Positions 26,908 to 37,500 of a stretch of DNA of 64,000 bases are shown here, one piece after another. Each line of letters starts with the position of its first letter. The stretch's first letter is position 1. This stretch comes from Sporosarcina sp. JAI121. GTDB taxonomy: Bacteria; Bacillota; Bacilli; Bacillales_A; Planococcaceae. The translations under genes and the position numbers were made by a program. Where the stretch lies: positions 322,400-386,399 of the forward strand of contig NZ_JACCCL010000001.1 of NCBI RefSeq assembly GCF_013408665.1. The letters run 5' to 3'. The notes below the pieces were generated by a model. It was given only the letters and a program-made list of their open reading frames with translations, was not told the origin of the DNA and did no database searches.

Positions 26908-27819
26908 ATGTGGAAAATATATGCGCTCCTCACAACTGCCATGCTCATCTGGGGATTCAATCTGCCGCTCCTCAAATACTTGCTTTTGCACGTCGGACCG
27001 GTCACCATGACAACATTCCGGATTCTGCTCGCAGGCGTATCCGTATTCATCATCCTGGGCGCATTCAAAATGCTCAGGCTGCCGACAAAGACCGAATGGA
27101 AATACATAGTCGGAGGCGCGATGCTCAATGTCGTCCTCCATCACTACTTCCTCAACATGGGTCTTTTCCGCACATCCGGCACAAACGCCGGACTTATACT
27201 CGGCCTCGGTCCAGTACTGACAGCTATCTCGGTGTCGCTGATCATGCGGATCTCTCCATCTAAAATCCAGTGGCTCGGTTTCATCGTCGGCCTCATCGGT
27301 GTCAGCTCCGTCGTACTTGCAGGCGGGGGACTCGGCGGCCTTGCGCTCGGCGACGTCTTCGTATTCATCTCGATCGCAGCACAAGTGCTATCATTCCTAG
27401 TCATCTCAAAAGCCGCCAAAACACTGGACCCGCGCATCATGACCGCCTATATGATGGTCGTCGGCAGCGTAGTGTTACTCTTCATCAGCCTCATTCAAGA
27501 ACCAGGCGAAATCAAAGCGTTCGCCACCGTACCGCCCATGTTCTGGCTCGGCTTCGCGGCAAGTGCCATCATCGGAACAGCTGTCGGACACATGCTCTAC
27601 AACTACGCTGTTGGTCAGGTCGGCCCGTCTAAAGCCGCCATCTTCATCAACTTCAACACCATGTTCTCCCTACTCGGCTCAGCGATCTTCCTAGGCGAAC
27701 TCATCACCGCCCGCCATCTCGTAGGTCTAATTTTAATAGTCACCGGCGTCATATTAGGATCAGGCGCAGCAGAGGATTTATGGAAGAAACGACAATCACC
27801 AAATGAGGAAGTAGTTTAG
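26908..27819 (+). CDS. DMT-superfamily (EamA) transporter
   Basis: A 303-residue membrane protein with ten hydrophobic segments arranged as two EamA halves. Visible family signs are AMLIWGFNLPLLKYLL at the start, RTSGTNAGLILGLGPVLTAI in the first half and AVGQVGPSKAAIFINFNTMF in the second. Members export amino acids, metabolites or drugs; the substrate here is unknown. GAAGGGGGTG precedes the ATG at 26908. It lies downstream of ywrD with a 194-bp gap holding a short GGGTG-ACAGG-TACCC hairpin (26754-26768), and ends with a strong terminator, so it is probably transcribed alone. Confidence 0.88.
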   Translation: MWKIYALLTTAMLIWGFNLPLLKYLLLHVGPVTMTTFRILLAGVSVFIILGAFKMLRLPTKTEWKYIVGGAMLNVVLHHYFLNMGLFRTSGTNAGLILGLGPVLTAISVSLIMRISPSKIQWLGFIVGLIGVSSVVLAGGGLGGLALGDVFVFISIAAQVLSFLVISKAAKTLDPRIMTAYMMVVGSVVLLFISLIQEPGEIKAFATVPPMFWLGFAASAIIGTAVGHMLYNYAVGQVGPSKAAIFINFNTMFSLLGSAIFLGELITARHLVGLILIVTGVILGSGAAEDLWKKRQSPNEEVV

Positions 27820-27865
27820 TTTCCCGAATCCATTGCTGTCTTTAATAAAAAACGACCACTCCATC

Positions 27866-27897
27866 AGCCATCCAAATCGCCGGATGGCTTCTTTTTT
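27866..27897 (+). terminator. Terminator of the DMT transporter gene
   Basis: AGCCATCC (27866-27873) and GGATGGCT (27882-27889) around an eight-base loop, followed by a T-run. Confidence 0.88.
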
Positions 27898-28065
27898 ACC
27901 CTTCAAGGGAAAGCGGAGAATTTTAGTATCAAATACACAAAACCCGAAAATCTTTCCCCCACACCACGCATATACTACTAACCAGCAAACTAGCAGGCGG
28001 CCAACGACACCACTACACCACTACACCACCCAACCGAAGCCGCCACCAAAAGGGGGAATCACCAA

Positions 28066-29262
28066 ATGGCACTCACCATCAACCCGCGCGTTAAGCAAAT
28101 TGAACTATCCGGCATCCGCAAAATCGCCAACTTGCTAACAAACTACCCCGATGCCATCAACCTGACCATTGGACAACCCGACTTCCCGACACCCCAACGC
28201 ATCAAAGAAGCCACCCACAAAGCGATCATTGCCAATAAAACCACCTACTCGCATAACGCCGGTTTGCTCGAACTCCGGCAAGCTGCATCCGACTTCTTCG
28301 CCAACAAATACAACTTCACCTACAACCCGCAAACTGAAATCATCGTCACAGCCGGCGCAAGCGAAGCGATGGACACCGTATTCCGCACGATTCTCGAAGA
28401 AGGGGACGAGGTCATCGTACCCGCCCCGATCTACACCGGCTACGAACCGCTCATCACACTGGCCGGCGGAAAACCCATTTATCTCGACACTACAAAAAAC
28501 GGTTTCATCCCGGACCCAGCTCAACTCGAAAAACTGATCACTCCCAAAACAAAAGCAATCGTCTTCAACTATCCATCAAACCCGACCGGCGTCACCATTC
28601 CGCGCGCGACGATGGACGAACTCGCCGCAACACTCGCCAAACATGCCATCTTCATCGTCTCGGACGAAATCTACAGCGAAAACCATTTCGAAGGGGAACA
28701 CCGCTCCTTCGCCCAATACCCCGAACTTCGGGAAAAACTATTCCTCGTCCACGGCCTGTCCAAATCTCACTCCATGACCGGCTGGCGCATCGGCTTCCTG
28801 CTAGCAGACGCAAAATGGGTGAAACAAGCCGTCAAAGTGCATGCCTACAACATTCTTTGCGCAACCGTCCCGTCCCAGCACGCCGCTGTCACCGCACTGA
28901 CCAACTGTCAAAATACGCCTGCGGCAATGAACCCGGAATATATCCGAAGACGCGACTACATCCACACCCGACTCACCAATATGGGTCTCCCAACCGTCAA
29001 ACCGAACGGCGCGTTTTACATCTTTCCTTCTATTAAAGAGTTCAACCTGACATCCGAACAATTCGCCCACACTTTGCTCGACGAAGCCCGAATCGCAGTC
29101 GTCCCGGGCACCGCCTTCACACCATACGGCGAAGGGCATATCCGAATCTCCTACGCATACGCCTTCGGCCAACTCGAAATCGCCATGGACCGCCTAGAAA
29201 ACTGGGTAACCAACTGGCGCAGCAACGAACGTCACACCGTTCCAAATCCACCGCTACTATAA
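28066..29262 (+). CDS. patA: PLP-dependent class I/II aminotransferase (PatA-like)
   Basis: A 398-residue fold-type I aminotransferase. Markers are IGQPDFPTP, TAGASEAMD, NYPSNPTGV, SDEIYSENHF and the PLP lysine Lys233 in GLSKSHSMTGWRIGFL, then VPGTAFTPYGEGHIRISYA with the carboxylate-binding arginine. This pattern is the PatA/AspC-like branch; in Bacillus PatA converts N-acetyl-LL-2-amino-6-oxopimelate in lysine and diaminopimelate synthesis. AAAAGGGGGAATC precedes the ATG. It stands alone between the transporter and a wall protein. The exact substrate is inferred. Confidence 0.85.
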   Translation: MALTINPRVKQIELSGIRKIANLLTNYPDAINLTIGQPDFPTPQRIKEATHKAIIANKTTYSHNAGLLELRQAASDFFANKYNFTYNPQTEIIVTAGASEAMDTVFRTILEEGDEVIVPAPIYTGYEPLITLAGGKPIYLDTTKNGFIPDPAQLEKLITPKTKAIVFNYPSNPTGVTIPRATMDELAATLAKHAIFIVSDEIYSENHFEGEHRSFAQYPELREKLFLVHGLSKSHSMTGWRIGFLLADAKWVKQAVKVHAYNILCATVPSQHAAVTALTNCQNTPAAMNPEYIRRRDYIHTRLTNMGLPTVKPNGAFYIFPSIKEFNLTSEQFAHTLLDEARIAVVPGTAFTPYGEGHIRISYAYAFGQLEIAMDRLENWVTNWRSNERHTVPNPPLL

Positions 29263-29283
29263 TCAAAAAAACACACACAATAA

Positions 29284-29309
29284 AGGCCGAGTGCACCAAC
29301 ACTCGGCCT
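29284..29309 (+). terminator. Hairpin after the aminotransferase gene
   Basis: A 10-bp perfect stem, AGGCCGAGTG (29284-29293) and CACTCGGCCT (29300-29309). There is no T-run downstream, so termination may be weak or factor-assisted. Confidence 0.6.
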
Positions 29310-29419
29310 GAACTACCCAACACATCCACCAAAATCCCCACGATAACCTTCACTCCGCACTCCCTATAACGTTCTACCCACCAAACTAGTATAATCATAG
29401 AAAAGGAGGAATCCTCACT

Positions 29420-30496
29420 ATGAAAAAATGGCTCACTACTGCAATTCTCTCAACAACTCTACTAATCACAGCGAACCCGACCGTACAAGCCGCATCATTT
29501 ACGGACGTCCCGACAACTCACTGGGCCCATAAAGCCATCGACAACATCTCCAAACGCGGTCTCATAAACGGCTACTCCGACGGAACCTACCGTCTGAATG
29601 AACCCGTCACCCGTGCCCAAGCCGCAAAAGTCGTCGCACTGGCCATCAATGCCAAACCGACAGCTGCATTCAAGCCAAGTTTCCAAGACGTCAGCGCAGC
29701 ACACGGCTCATACGATCACATCCGTGCACTGACCGAACGCGGCATCTTCGCCGACGGGGACAAGTTCCATCCGAACGAGCCGCTTACACGCGCACAAATG
29801 GCGAAAATACTCACACTCGGCTATAAAATCACCGTCGACGACAACGACCTTATAAAATTCCGGGACGTAGTGAAAATCAATCAGAGCCACGGCTACATCA
29901 CAACACTTGCCGAACTGGGCATCACTACAACACTGCCAGGCGGCATGTACAAGCCTAACGACAACGTATCCCGCGCACACATGGCAGCGTTCATCGACCG
30001 GACAACGACGTTCGACCTTCAGCGCGAAAAAGGCGTCATCTACTATGACAAAGACCGCCGCATGTATATGGAAAATGCCAAGCCCGACCCAGTACCGCCA
30101 GTCGTCGACATCCACGATAACGCCCTAAAGACTATCGACTTGGTCAATAAACAGCGGAAGCAGCTCGGCACAAAAGAACTTATTCACGACACGGACCTCT
30201 CCGCAATCGCCAAAGCCAAAGCGGAAGACATGGCGAAAAATAACTACTTCGACCATAAGTCACCGACATACGGCACCGTCGATAAAATGCTGAACACATT
30301 CAAATACAAATGGACCGCATTCGGGGAAAACATCGCAAAAGGCTATATCGCACCAGAATCCGTCGTCAAAGAGTGGATGCTTTCACCGAACCACCGCGAA
30401 AACATTGCAAACAAAAACTTCACCCACATCGGCTCCGCCTACGCAACCGACGCCGATGGCAAAACATACTGGGTCCAACTGTTCGCCAAAAAATAA
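29420..30496 (+). CDS. SLH-anchored CAP/SCP-domain protein
   Basis: A 358-residue exported wall protein. A signal peptide (WLTTAILSTTLLITANPTVQ, cleavage after AQA-like VQA) is followed by three SLH domains (about 28-75, 88-135, 148-195; motifs SFTDVPTTHWAHKAIDNI, GYSDGTYRL and TRAQAAKVVAL), which bind pyruvylated secondary wall polymer. Residues 235-358 form a CAP domain with AKAKAEDMAKNNYFDHKSPT, AFGENIAKGY, NHRENI and HIGSAYATDADGKTYWVQLF, related to YkwD. AAAAGGAGG precedes the ATG, and TATAAT (29390-29395) lies 24 bp upstream. The biochemical activity of bacterial CAP domains is unclear. Confidence 0.9.
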   Translation: MKKWLTTAILSTTLLITANPTVQAASFTDVPTTHWAHKAIDNISKRGLINGYSDGTYRLNEPVTRAQAAKVVALAINAKPTAAFKPSFQDVSAAHGSYDHIRALTERGIFADGDKFHPNEPLTRAQMAKILTLGYKITVDDNDLIKFRDVVKINQSHGYITTLAELGITTTLPGGMYKPNDNVSRAHMAAFIDRTTTFDLQREKGVIYYDKDRRMYMENAKPDPVPPVVDIHDNALKTIDLVNKQRKQLGTKELIHDTDLSAIAKAKAEDMAKNNYFDHKSPTYGTVDKMLNTFKYKWTAFGENIAKGYIAPESVVKEWMLSPNHRENIANKNFTHIGSAYATDADGKTYWVQLFAKK

Positions 30497-30507
30497 ATCC
30501 AACCAAG

Positions 30508-30540
30508 AAAACCGTCCTCACCACCGGACGGTTTCTCCCT
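30508..30540 (+). terminator. Terminator of the SLH-CAP gene
   Basis: AACCGTCC (30510-30517) and GGACGGTT (30526-30533) around an eight-base loop, followed by a short T-rich stretch. Confidence 0.75.
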
Positions 30541-30685
30541 GCACAACCAAACAACGAATCTAGTAAACTGAAAATCACATCACTTCCAAACCCACCCAAA
30601 AATAAAATTGTCTCCACTACATTAAACTTGGGTATAGCTTATAATAGAAACATATACGCATATCGACGATAGGGGGACGCATCCA

Positions 30686-31867
30686 TTGAAAAAACTCCAA
30701 ACAGCATTCATCACATTCATAGCACTGTTCCTATTCGCACCATTCGCCCAAGCAGGCACCGTCGACGACGTCAAATTCTTCGTTGAAACCTACTACTACG
30801 GCGACATACCTAAAAACCTCCACACCATGAAAACAGTGGACGAAATCATCAACTCGCTCGACGAATACTCGCGTTACTTGTCCGCGGATGAATACCGCAC
30901 ATACATCGCAGCAGTCGCCGAAGACACGCAACAACCGACGACAAAGCTCGCAAACACGCCGAAAGCATCACTAATCCTGCACCCGATCACATCATCCATG
31001 CTTTACGGCAATATCGGTTACATAAAAATCGACACCTTCTCAGCGGACCTCGGCAAACAAGTCGAAACGCACTGGTCGAAACTGAAAAAAGCAGGCGCCA
31101 CCGGACTCATCGTCGACCTTCGTTTCAACGGCGGCGGCTACGTCGACAGCGCCGAACAACTCCTAGGTTTTTACCAAGGAGTAACTGACGCATACTATCT
31201 CAAAACACGCGAAGGCAACAAAATGATCAAACCGGTTCCGACGAAAACAAAATTCCCGAAACAATCATACGTACTCGTCAACCGCTATTCCGCATCCGCG
31301 TCTGAAATCGTCGCGGCATCTCTCAAGGATCAACAAGCGGCTACGATAGTAGGGGAGACGACAAAAGGGAAGGGAACTGTCCAATCGTTCTTCGAATTCG
31401 ATAACGGCGGGGCGCTCAAACTGACAATCGGGCAATTCACCGGACCAAAAGGAGCCGTCGTCCACAAAAAAGGCGTTGAACCGGCCATTAAAATGGAACC
31501 GAACAAAGAACTCGTCACCATCCATCAGCGGATCCTGAACGAAACACTCAGCAAAAAGCAATACAAGAAACTCAACACACTGCAAAACGTACCCACAAAC
31601 AAAACGTTCGACGTCGAATTTACACAACCAATGAACTTTAAAGATGCACAGGCGTCCAATACAATAGAACTCGTAAAAGCAGGCGGCGTAGCCGTCCCTG
31701 TCACAGTGAAACAAAAAACGGACAATACACTTGAAGTCATTCCGAAAAAACAACTGCAACTCGGTGGCACGTACACACTCGTCATCAACCCTGGCATGAA
31801 AAACACGAACAGCCGCACAGTCAAACAAGGCACATTCGTCCCAATCACCGTCCAGACTGCAAAGTGA
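30686..31867 (+). CDS. Secreted S41 (C-terminal processing) protease with SbsA-like Ig domain
   Basis: A 393-residue exported protein starting at TTG 30686 after AGGGGGAC. It has a signal peptide (residues 1-23), an N-terminal helical part, and an S41 protease domain (about 110-275) with GYIKIDTFSADLG, VDLRFNGGGYVDSAEQLLGF, the catalytic serine region YSASASEIVA and the lysine region TTKGKGTVQS. I see no PDZ domain, unlike CtpA/CtpB. Residues 305-393 look like a bacterial Ig-like Big_5/SbsA domain (FTQPMNFKDAQASNTIEL, then LQLGGTYTLVINPGMKNT), suggesting a wall location. TATAAT (30640-30645) lies upstream. Confidence 0.86.
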   Translation: MKKLQTAFITFIALFLFAPFAQAGTVDDVKFFVETYYYGDIPKNLHTMKTVDEIINSLDEYSRYLSADEYRTYIAAVAEDTQQPTTKLANTPKASLILHPITSSMLYGNIGYIKIDTFSADLGKQVETHWSKLKKAGATGLIVDLRFNGGGYVDSAEQLLGFYQGVTDAYYLKTREGNKMIKPVPTKTKFPKQSYVLVNRYSASASEIVAASLKDQQAATIVGETTKGKGTVQSFFEFDNGGALKLTIGQFTGPKGAVVHKKGVEPAIKMEPNKELVTIHQRILNETLSKKQYKKLNTLQNVPTNKTFDVEFTQPMNFKDAQASNTIELVKAGGVAVPVTVKQKTDNTLEVIPKKQLQLGGTYTLVINPGMKNTNSRTVKQGTFVPITVQTAK

Positions 31868-31930
31868 CGACCAAGTACCCGTTGAACGACGCGGTCTAAC
31901 CATGTAAAGTGGATGGCAAGCATCCAAATG

Positions 31931-31939
31931 TGCTATAAT
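31931..31939 (+). promoter_or_regulatory. Extended -10 promoter of the sugar-dehydrogenase operon
   Basis: TGCTATAAT matches the extended -10 (TGnTATAAT) exactly. No good -35 is seen at the usual distance. It lies 75 bp before the ATG at 32015. Confidence 0.6.
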
Positions 31940-32014
31940 CAACAAATGTTTATAAGAGACGTGCGTAAAAACGCGCACCACCAAAAGCAATATCCGGAAG
32001 AGAGGATAATTACG

Positions 32015-33319
32015 ATGAGTAAAAACAGCAACAAAAATATATGTGTCGTCGGACTCGGCTACATCGGCCTGCCGACAGCAGTCATGTTCGCAAACAGCGG
32101 CGTCCGCGTACATGGCGTCGACGTAAATGAAAAAGCAGTGAACCTGATCGCCAACAAACAACTTCATATAGAAGAGAACGGTCTCCAAGAGCGTCTCGAA
32201 CAAGCAATCGACCAAGAATTATTCACCGTCTCCACACAACCGGTTGAAGCAGACGTATACATTGTCGCAGTCCCATCACCGATCAACCCGGACAACACGG
32301 CAAACTTGGAATACATCCGCAAAGCGACAGCTTCCATCGTCCCATACTTGAAAAAAGGGGCACTCGTCATTCTCGAATCAACTGTGCCACCAAAAACAGT
32401 GGAAAACGTCATGTTGCCGGAACTTCGCAAATCAAACCTGACACTAGGCGAAGACCTTTTCGTCTCACATTCACCTGAGCGCGTCATACCAGGCAAAATC
32501 TTCGAAGAACTCATCAACAACGATCGGATCGTCGGCGGCATCACGCCGGAATCCGCTGAAATGACGAAAGAGCTTTACAAAACTTTCGTCCAAGGGGAAA
32601 TCCATCTGACAGACGCAACTACGGCGGAACTCGTCAAAGTAATGGAGAACACGTACCGCGACGTCAACATCGCTTTCGCCAATGAACTTGCGAAAATCGC
32701 GGAAACAATCGACGTCGACGTATGGGAAGCCATCCGCTTTGCGAACTTCCACCCGCGCGTCAACATCCATACACCTGGACCAGGCGTTGGCGGACACTGT
32801 ATCGCAGTCGATCCGTGGTTCCTTGTTGAATTAAGCCCGGAAAACTCGGACATCATCAAGAAATCACGTCTGACAAATAACAGCATGCCGAAATTCACGG
32901 CGCAAAAAGCGCAAACACTGCTAGAAGAAAACGGTATACAAAACGGTAAAGTCGCTATACTTGGCCTTGCATTCAAAGCCGACGTCGACGACCTGCGGGA
33001 AAGCCCGTCTACAGAAGTCATCAAAGAACTGCAAAACTTGAACATCAAAGTAACATCATTTGATCCGCATATAAAAGAACTGCAGCATCCGACGCAAGTG
33101 GCATCACTCGGCGAAGCTGTACAAGATATCGATTTGATCATCCTGACAACCGATCATTCGGAATTCAAAACACTCAACCCGGAAATGCTCAACACCGGCG
33201 ACACAAAACCGCTCGTCCTTGACACGAAAAACGCACTCAACCGGGACAAGTGGGAACAAGCCGGATTCCGGTTCTTTAAGCTCGGCGACGGCAAGAACAA
33301 AGGACTTTCTTCTATATGA
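32015..33319 (+). CDS. wecC: Nucleotide-sugar dehydrogenase (UDP-ManNAc dehydrogenase, WecC-like)
   Basis: A 434-residue UDP-glucose/GDP-mannose dehydrogenase family enzyme. It has the N-terminal NAD-binding ICVVGLGYIGLPTAVMFANSG, the ESTVPPKT motif, the SHSPERVIPGK segment typical of the WecC branch, and the catalytic cysteine in GVGGHCIAVDPWFLVE. It would oxidise UDP-ManNAc (or a related UDP-sugar) to the uronic acid used in secondary wall polymer. The start is taken at 32015 after AGAGAGGAT; longer in-frame starts lack homology. Its last four bases overlap the next gene (ATGA), forming a two-gene operon placed just upstream of the S-layer gene. Confidence 0.87.
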   Translation: MSKNSNKNICVVGLGYIGLPTAVMFANSGVRVHGVDVNEKAVNLIANKQLHIEENGLQERLEQAIDQELFTVSTQPVEADVYIVAVPSPINPDNTANLEYIRKATASIVPYLKKGALVILESTVPPKTVENVMLPELRKSNLTLGEDLFVSHSPERVIPGKIFEELINNDRIVGGITPESAEMTKELYKTFVQGEIHLTDATTAELVKVMENTYRDVNIAFANELAKIAETIDVDVWEAIRFANFHPRVNIHTPGPGVGGHCIAVDPWFLVELSPENSDIIKKSRLTNNSMPKFTAQKAQTLLEENGIQNGKVAILGLAFKADVDDLRESPSTEVIKELQNLNIKVTSFDPHIKELQHPTQVASLGEAVQDIDLIILTTDHSEFKTLNPEMLNTGDTKPLVLDTKNALNRDKWEQAGFRFFKLGDGKNKGLSSI

Positions 33320-34026
33320 AGGAAGAAATCCTAGGTGTCCAAGTCAATACCGAAAACTACGACCAATTGATTCCGATGCTCTTCCGCAACATCGACGACA
33401 AGAAGAAATCACTTGTCGTCGCCATCAACCCGGAAAAGCTGATGAAAGCGAAAGAAGACCCTGAACTCAAAGCGCTCCTGAACCGTGCGGAATTCCAAAT
33501 TCCGGACGGCATCGGGGTCATCATCGCGTCTAAGCTGATAAAAGGGAACATCACATCCCGCGTCACAGGCGTCGACATGATGGACCGCATCGTCAGGGAA
33601 GCGGCACGAACTCAGAAATCTATCTTTCTATACGGTGCAAAACCGGGTGTCGCCGATAAGGCGGCAAAACAACTGATCGCAACATACCCGGATCTCATCG
33701 TAGCCGGAACACAAGACGGCTACGAACAAGACACTAGCAAAGTCATCGAAACGATCAATCAAGCACAACCCGAAATCCTGTTCGTCGCCATGGGCTCCCC
33801 GAAACAAGAGCAATGGATCGAACAGCATCGGGACAACCTATACCCGACACTATACCAAGGCGTCGGTGGTTCCTTCGATGTACTTGCAGGAAATGTCAAA
33901 CGTGCTCCAGCCGCATTCCAGCGGTTCGGTGCGGAATGGCTATATCGTCTATTAAAAGAACCAAGCCGTCTAAAACGGCAAATGAATCTCCCGAAATTTT
34001 TATTTGAAGTTTTTACCCGCAAGTAA
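33316..34026 (+). CDS. tagA: WecG/TagA/CpsF-family glycosyltransferase
   Basis: A 236-residue GT26 enzyme that adds ManNAc or ManNAc uronic acid to a lipid-linked sugar early in wall polymer synthesis. Motifs are VVAINPEKLMKA, IPDGIGVI, RVTGVDMMDRIV, IFLYGAKPGVADKA, LFVAMGSPKQEQWI and GVGGSFDVLAGNVKRAP, all expected of the family. It is membrane-associated through basic C-terminal helices (LYRLLKEPSRLKRQ). Coupling to the dehydrogenase upstream suggests both act on ManNAc-derived sugars, plausibly for the secondary polymer that SLH domains bind. Confidence 0.9.
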   Translation: MKEEILGVQVNTENYDQLIPMLFRNIDDKKKSLVVAINPEKLMKAKEDPELKALLNRAEFQIPDGIGVIIASKLIKGNITSRVTGVDMMDRIVREAARTQKSIFLYGAKPGVADKAAKQLIATYPDLIVAGTQDGYEQDTSKVIETINQAQPEILFVAMGSPKQEQWIEQHRDNLYPTLYQGVGGSFDVLAGNVKRAPAAFQRFGAEWLYRLLKEPSRLKRQMNLPKFLFEVFTRK

Positions 34027-34142
34027 TACTAGTAGACTTGTATTCCGATAAAAGTGGTGCTAGAATACGTAAGTGTAAGAATAATTTCCTCTATAACATA
34101 TATTACAAGCATTACGTAAATCAAAATCGGTTGGTTGACCAC

Positions 34143-34183
34143 AAAAAAGGCTTGAACAGTTCCCATCTGTTCAAGCCTTTTTT
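34143..34183 (+). terminator. Strong terminator after tagA
   Basis: A perfect 17-bp stem (34143-34159 and 34167-34183; core GGCTTGAACAG) with A- and T-runs, separating the sugar operon from the S-layer gene. Confidence 0.93.
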
Positions 34184-34371
34184 GTGCAATTTAATATGGA
34201 GGGCGCCCGTAACTGGTGAATGCCAAAAAATGAAATATTTGTGACACATCTTACCAAAAACCACCTCAAAATCCCTCGAAAACCCCTTTGAAACCTGAAT
34301 AAACAGACTCCCGTCACACACTCGCGCATTTGATACTAATCTGTAATTAAAAACTAATAATAGTAAAATAC

Positions 34372-34399
34372 TTGATATATATCAGATATGAGGTAGAAT
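34372..34399 (+). promoter_or_regulatory. Upstream promoter (P1) of the S-layer gene
   Basis: TTGATA (34372-34377), 16-base spacer, TAGAAT (34394-34399). It would give a leader of roughly 170 bases. Confidence 0.55.
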
Positions 34400-34463
34400 G
34401 ATAGAAGTGGCTCAGGAGTCTATCATTTATTACAATAGTATTTACTATATTACTAACTTGTAA

Positions 34464-34492
34464 TTGACTTTCTGTTCGCAACTATCTATAAT
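34464..34492 (+). promoter_or_regulatory. Downstream promoter (P2) of the S-layer gene
   Basis: TTGACT (34464-34469), exactly 17 bases, TATAAT (34487-34492): a near-consensus sigma-A promoter, with a leader of about 80 bases. AGGAGG at 34563-34568 is the ribosome site. Two promoters and a long AT-rich leader are usual for S-layer genes. Confidence 0.75.
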
Positions 34493-34578
34493 TTTACCTG
34501 TAATGACTTCTATCTTTCATTTTGCCGTGGAAGTAGTTGACAAATTAATTTTTCTATCTAAGAGGAGGAAATTATTCA

Positions 34579-37500
34579 ATGGCTAACCAACCATCTAAGT
34601 ACAGCAAGTTTCTAGTAGGAGCTGCATCAGCTGCTCTAGTTGCATCCGCAGTAGCACCAGTCGCAAGCGCGGCAGATTTCAAAGATACGAAAGGTAACAC
34701 GCACGAAGAAGCGATCAACGCTCTTTCCGATGCAGGCGTTATCTCTGGATACCCAGACGGGACTTTCCTACCAAACAAAACGTTGACTCGTTCTGACGTT
34801 GTAAAAATGATGGGTAAATGGCTTGTATCTGAAGGATATAAAATTCCTTCTGACTCAAAAACTAACCCACGTTTCAGCGACTTGACTACAAAATCTAACG
34901 GCGAACTTCTTGACTATGCAGCAGTTGTTTTTGACAACGGCGTATTCGTAGGAAGCAACGGTCGTCTACTAGCTAGCGATAACATTTCACGTGAAAACAT
35001 GGCAGTCGTATTGGTTCGTGCGTTCGATCGCGTTAACGACATCGACCTTGCTACTTATGTAGCAGGCCAAGAGTTCAACAAAGATGTTAAAGACCTAGGT
35101 CTAGCAAAAGCTGAAGCACGTCCAGCAATCGACGTTCTTGATTTCTTCGATATCACAAACCCGAATGTTGCAAACTTCAATCCAAAAGGTTCTACAACTC
35201 GCGGACACTTTGCTACATTCCTAAACAATACACTTAACGCAGACTTCTCTAAAGTAACAGGCGCAGTATCTGCAGACGTTGCATCAGTTAAGGCTGTTAA
35301 CGCTACAACTGTTGAAGTTGCTTTCAAGGATGCAGTTGAGAACCTTAACTCACTTAACTTCAAAATTGATGGATTGACTGTTTCTAACGCAGCAGTTAAA
35401 CAATCTGATAACAAAACAGTAGTATTAACTACTGCAGTTCAAAAAGGCGGGGAGAAATACACTGTAACATTGAATGAAAAAGCAATTGGTTCATTCAACG
35501 GTATTTCTACTGTAATTCCGACTTCAATCAAGTTGAACACTACTTCAATACAAGGTAAAGTTGGTCAGCAAGTCATTCTTTCTGCATACGTTGGCACTAA
35601 AGAAGCTGGTGTTCCAGTAACTTTCAACGTAGATAATACAAACGATCTTGGAAAAGATTATGTAGCAGAAGCATTCACAAACGCTGAAGGGATTGCTACT
35701 TACAGCTATACTCAATACGTTGCTGGAGCATATGATTCAGTTGCTGTTTATCCTACAGGCGCACCTGCTACTCGTGACGTAGCTCAAGTTGTATGGGGTG
35801 TAGATACAATCCTTGCAATCACTGCAGTAGATGAGAAAGTAGGAAATTCTTTATCTAACGGAGATAGCAAGCTTTATAAAGTAACATACAATAATCCTGA
35901 AACTGGAAAACCTGTAGCAGGACAAAAAGTTGATTTGTCATTCCTAGAAAATATCAATGTAAGCCCAGATCAGTTAACAACTGCAAAAATTAATGGTGTT
36001 AACCCAACTCAATTAAGCAATGGAACAACTCCTGTAACTGTTGAAGTTATTACTAACTCTAAGGGTGAAGCTACTTTCTCAGTTTCAGGTACTAATGCTT
36101 CTGCAACTCCAGTAGCATTTATTGAAAATCTTGCAACTTCTAATAATGTATTAGATCAAAAAGAACTAAGAACTACTGCTGAAAAAGTTGTATTTACTTC
36201 TGAACAAGCAAACCATGAAATCAAAATTTCATCTAAGACTGGTCAAGAAGCTGCAACTGGATCAACAAATGGTCGTACATTCCAAATTGAAGTTAAAGAC
36301 AAGGCAGGAAAAGCTACAGCTGGTCAAACAGTCAATGTTGCATTCCAAGAGAATCTTGACCGTGTAATTAGTACAGAAACAGCAGCAGACTTTAAAGTAG
36401 ATCCTACTAAAGGTGTTACTGGAACTACAAAACAAATTGCTGTACGTGTAGATAAAGATGGTAAAGGTGAATTTACTATCTATAGCGATAAAGTTAACGA
36501 TTATGCAACTCCAGTAGCATGGATTGATATTAATGATTCAACTTCTCTTGAAGGAAACCTTGATGAAGGCGAAGCAACGGTTCTTGCTGAGAAAACTTAC
36601 TTTGCTAATGCAAAAATTGTTAATGGTAAACTAGCTGTTGAAAACTCAGCGAATGTAGTAAAAGAAACATTTGTAGGTACAGACAAAGCGTCATTTGTTT
36701 TCTCTGCTGCTAACCAATCAGGTAAAGCTGTTTCAGGTCAACCATTATCAGTATCTTATACAGTTAAGAATACTGGAGCAAATGATGTAACTGTACAAGT
36801 TTTCGGGAAAACTGATGTAGTAGTAGCTCCAGGGAAAACTGCTACTGTTGATCGTGAAACTCTTACAGGAGTAAATAAAATTGAAGTTTACTCAGCAGGC
36901 AATAAATCAACTTCAGTTTCAGTAACTGCTAACGGAACTACAAATGATACAAATAGAGTATTCTTAGGTCAACATACTGCAACTGCAACATTTACTTCTA
37001 CAACACAAGTTGCAGATACATTTACTGGTGCTATCGTTGCAATTGATACAGAAGAAAAAGAAGTAACTTTCGATGGAAAAGATGCAGTAAGTTATAAAGG
37101 TGCTTCATTCAAGAACTCTACTGGAAACGTAATTGATGTAGATACATTTGAAGCTTCAGTTCTTGAAGGGGTAACTGCAACTTACGTTAAGGATACTGCT
37201 GGTAAAGTTTCATTTGAAATTATTACTGACGGTCAAGGTAATGTTCCAGATTTAAATAATAATGTAACTCTTGCGGAATTAAACTTAGCTAAAGCTGATA
37301 CAGCTGTTTCTTCAGCTGCTGGTGTTGTAACTGCAACTCCAACTGCTACTGGTGTAGAATTAACTGCTCAAGGAGTAGGAACTGCTACAGTAACAGTAAC
37401 TGATACAGGAGCAGTAGCAGGACCTGCTGATGATAAAGTAGCAACAATTGCCGTAACTGTAACAGCAAATGCAACAACTGGTGAATTAAGTATCTCTAAA

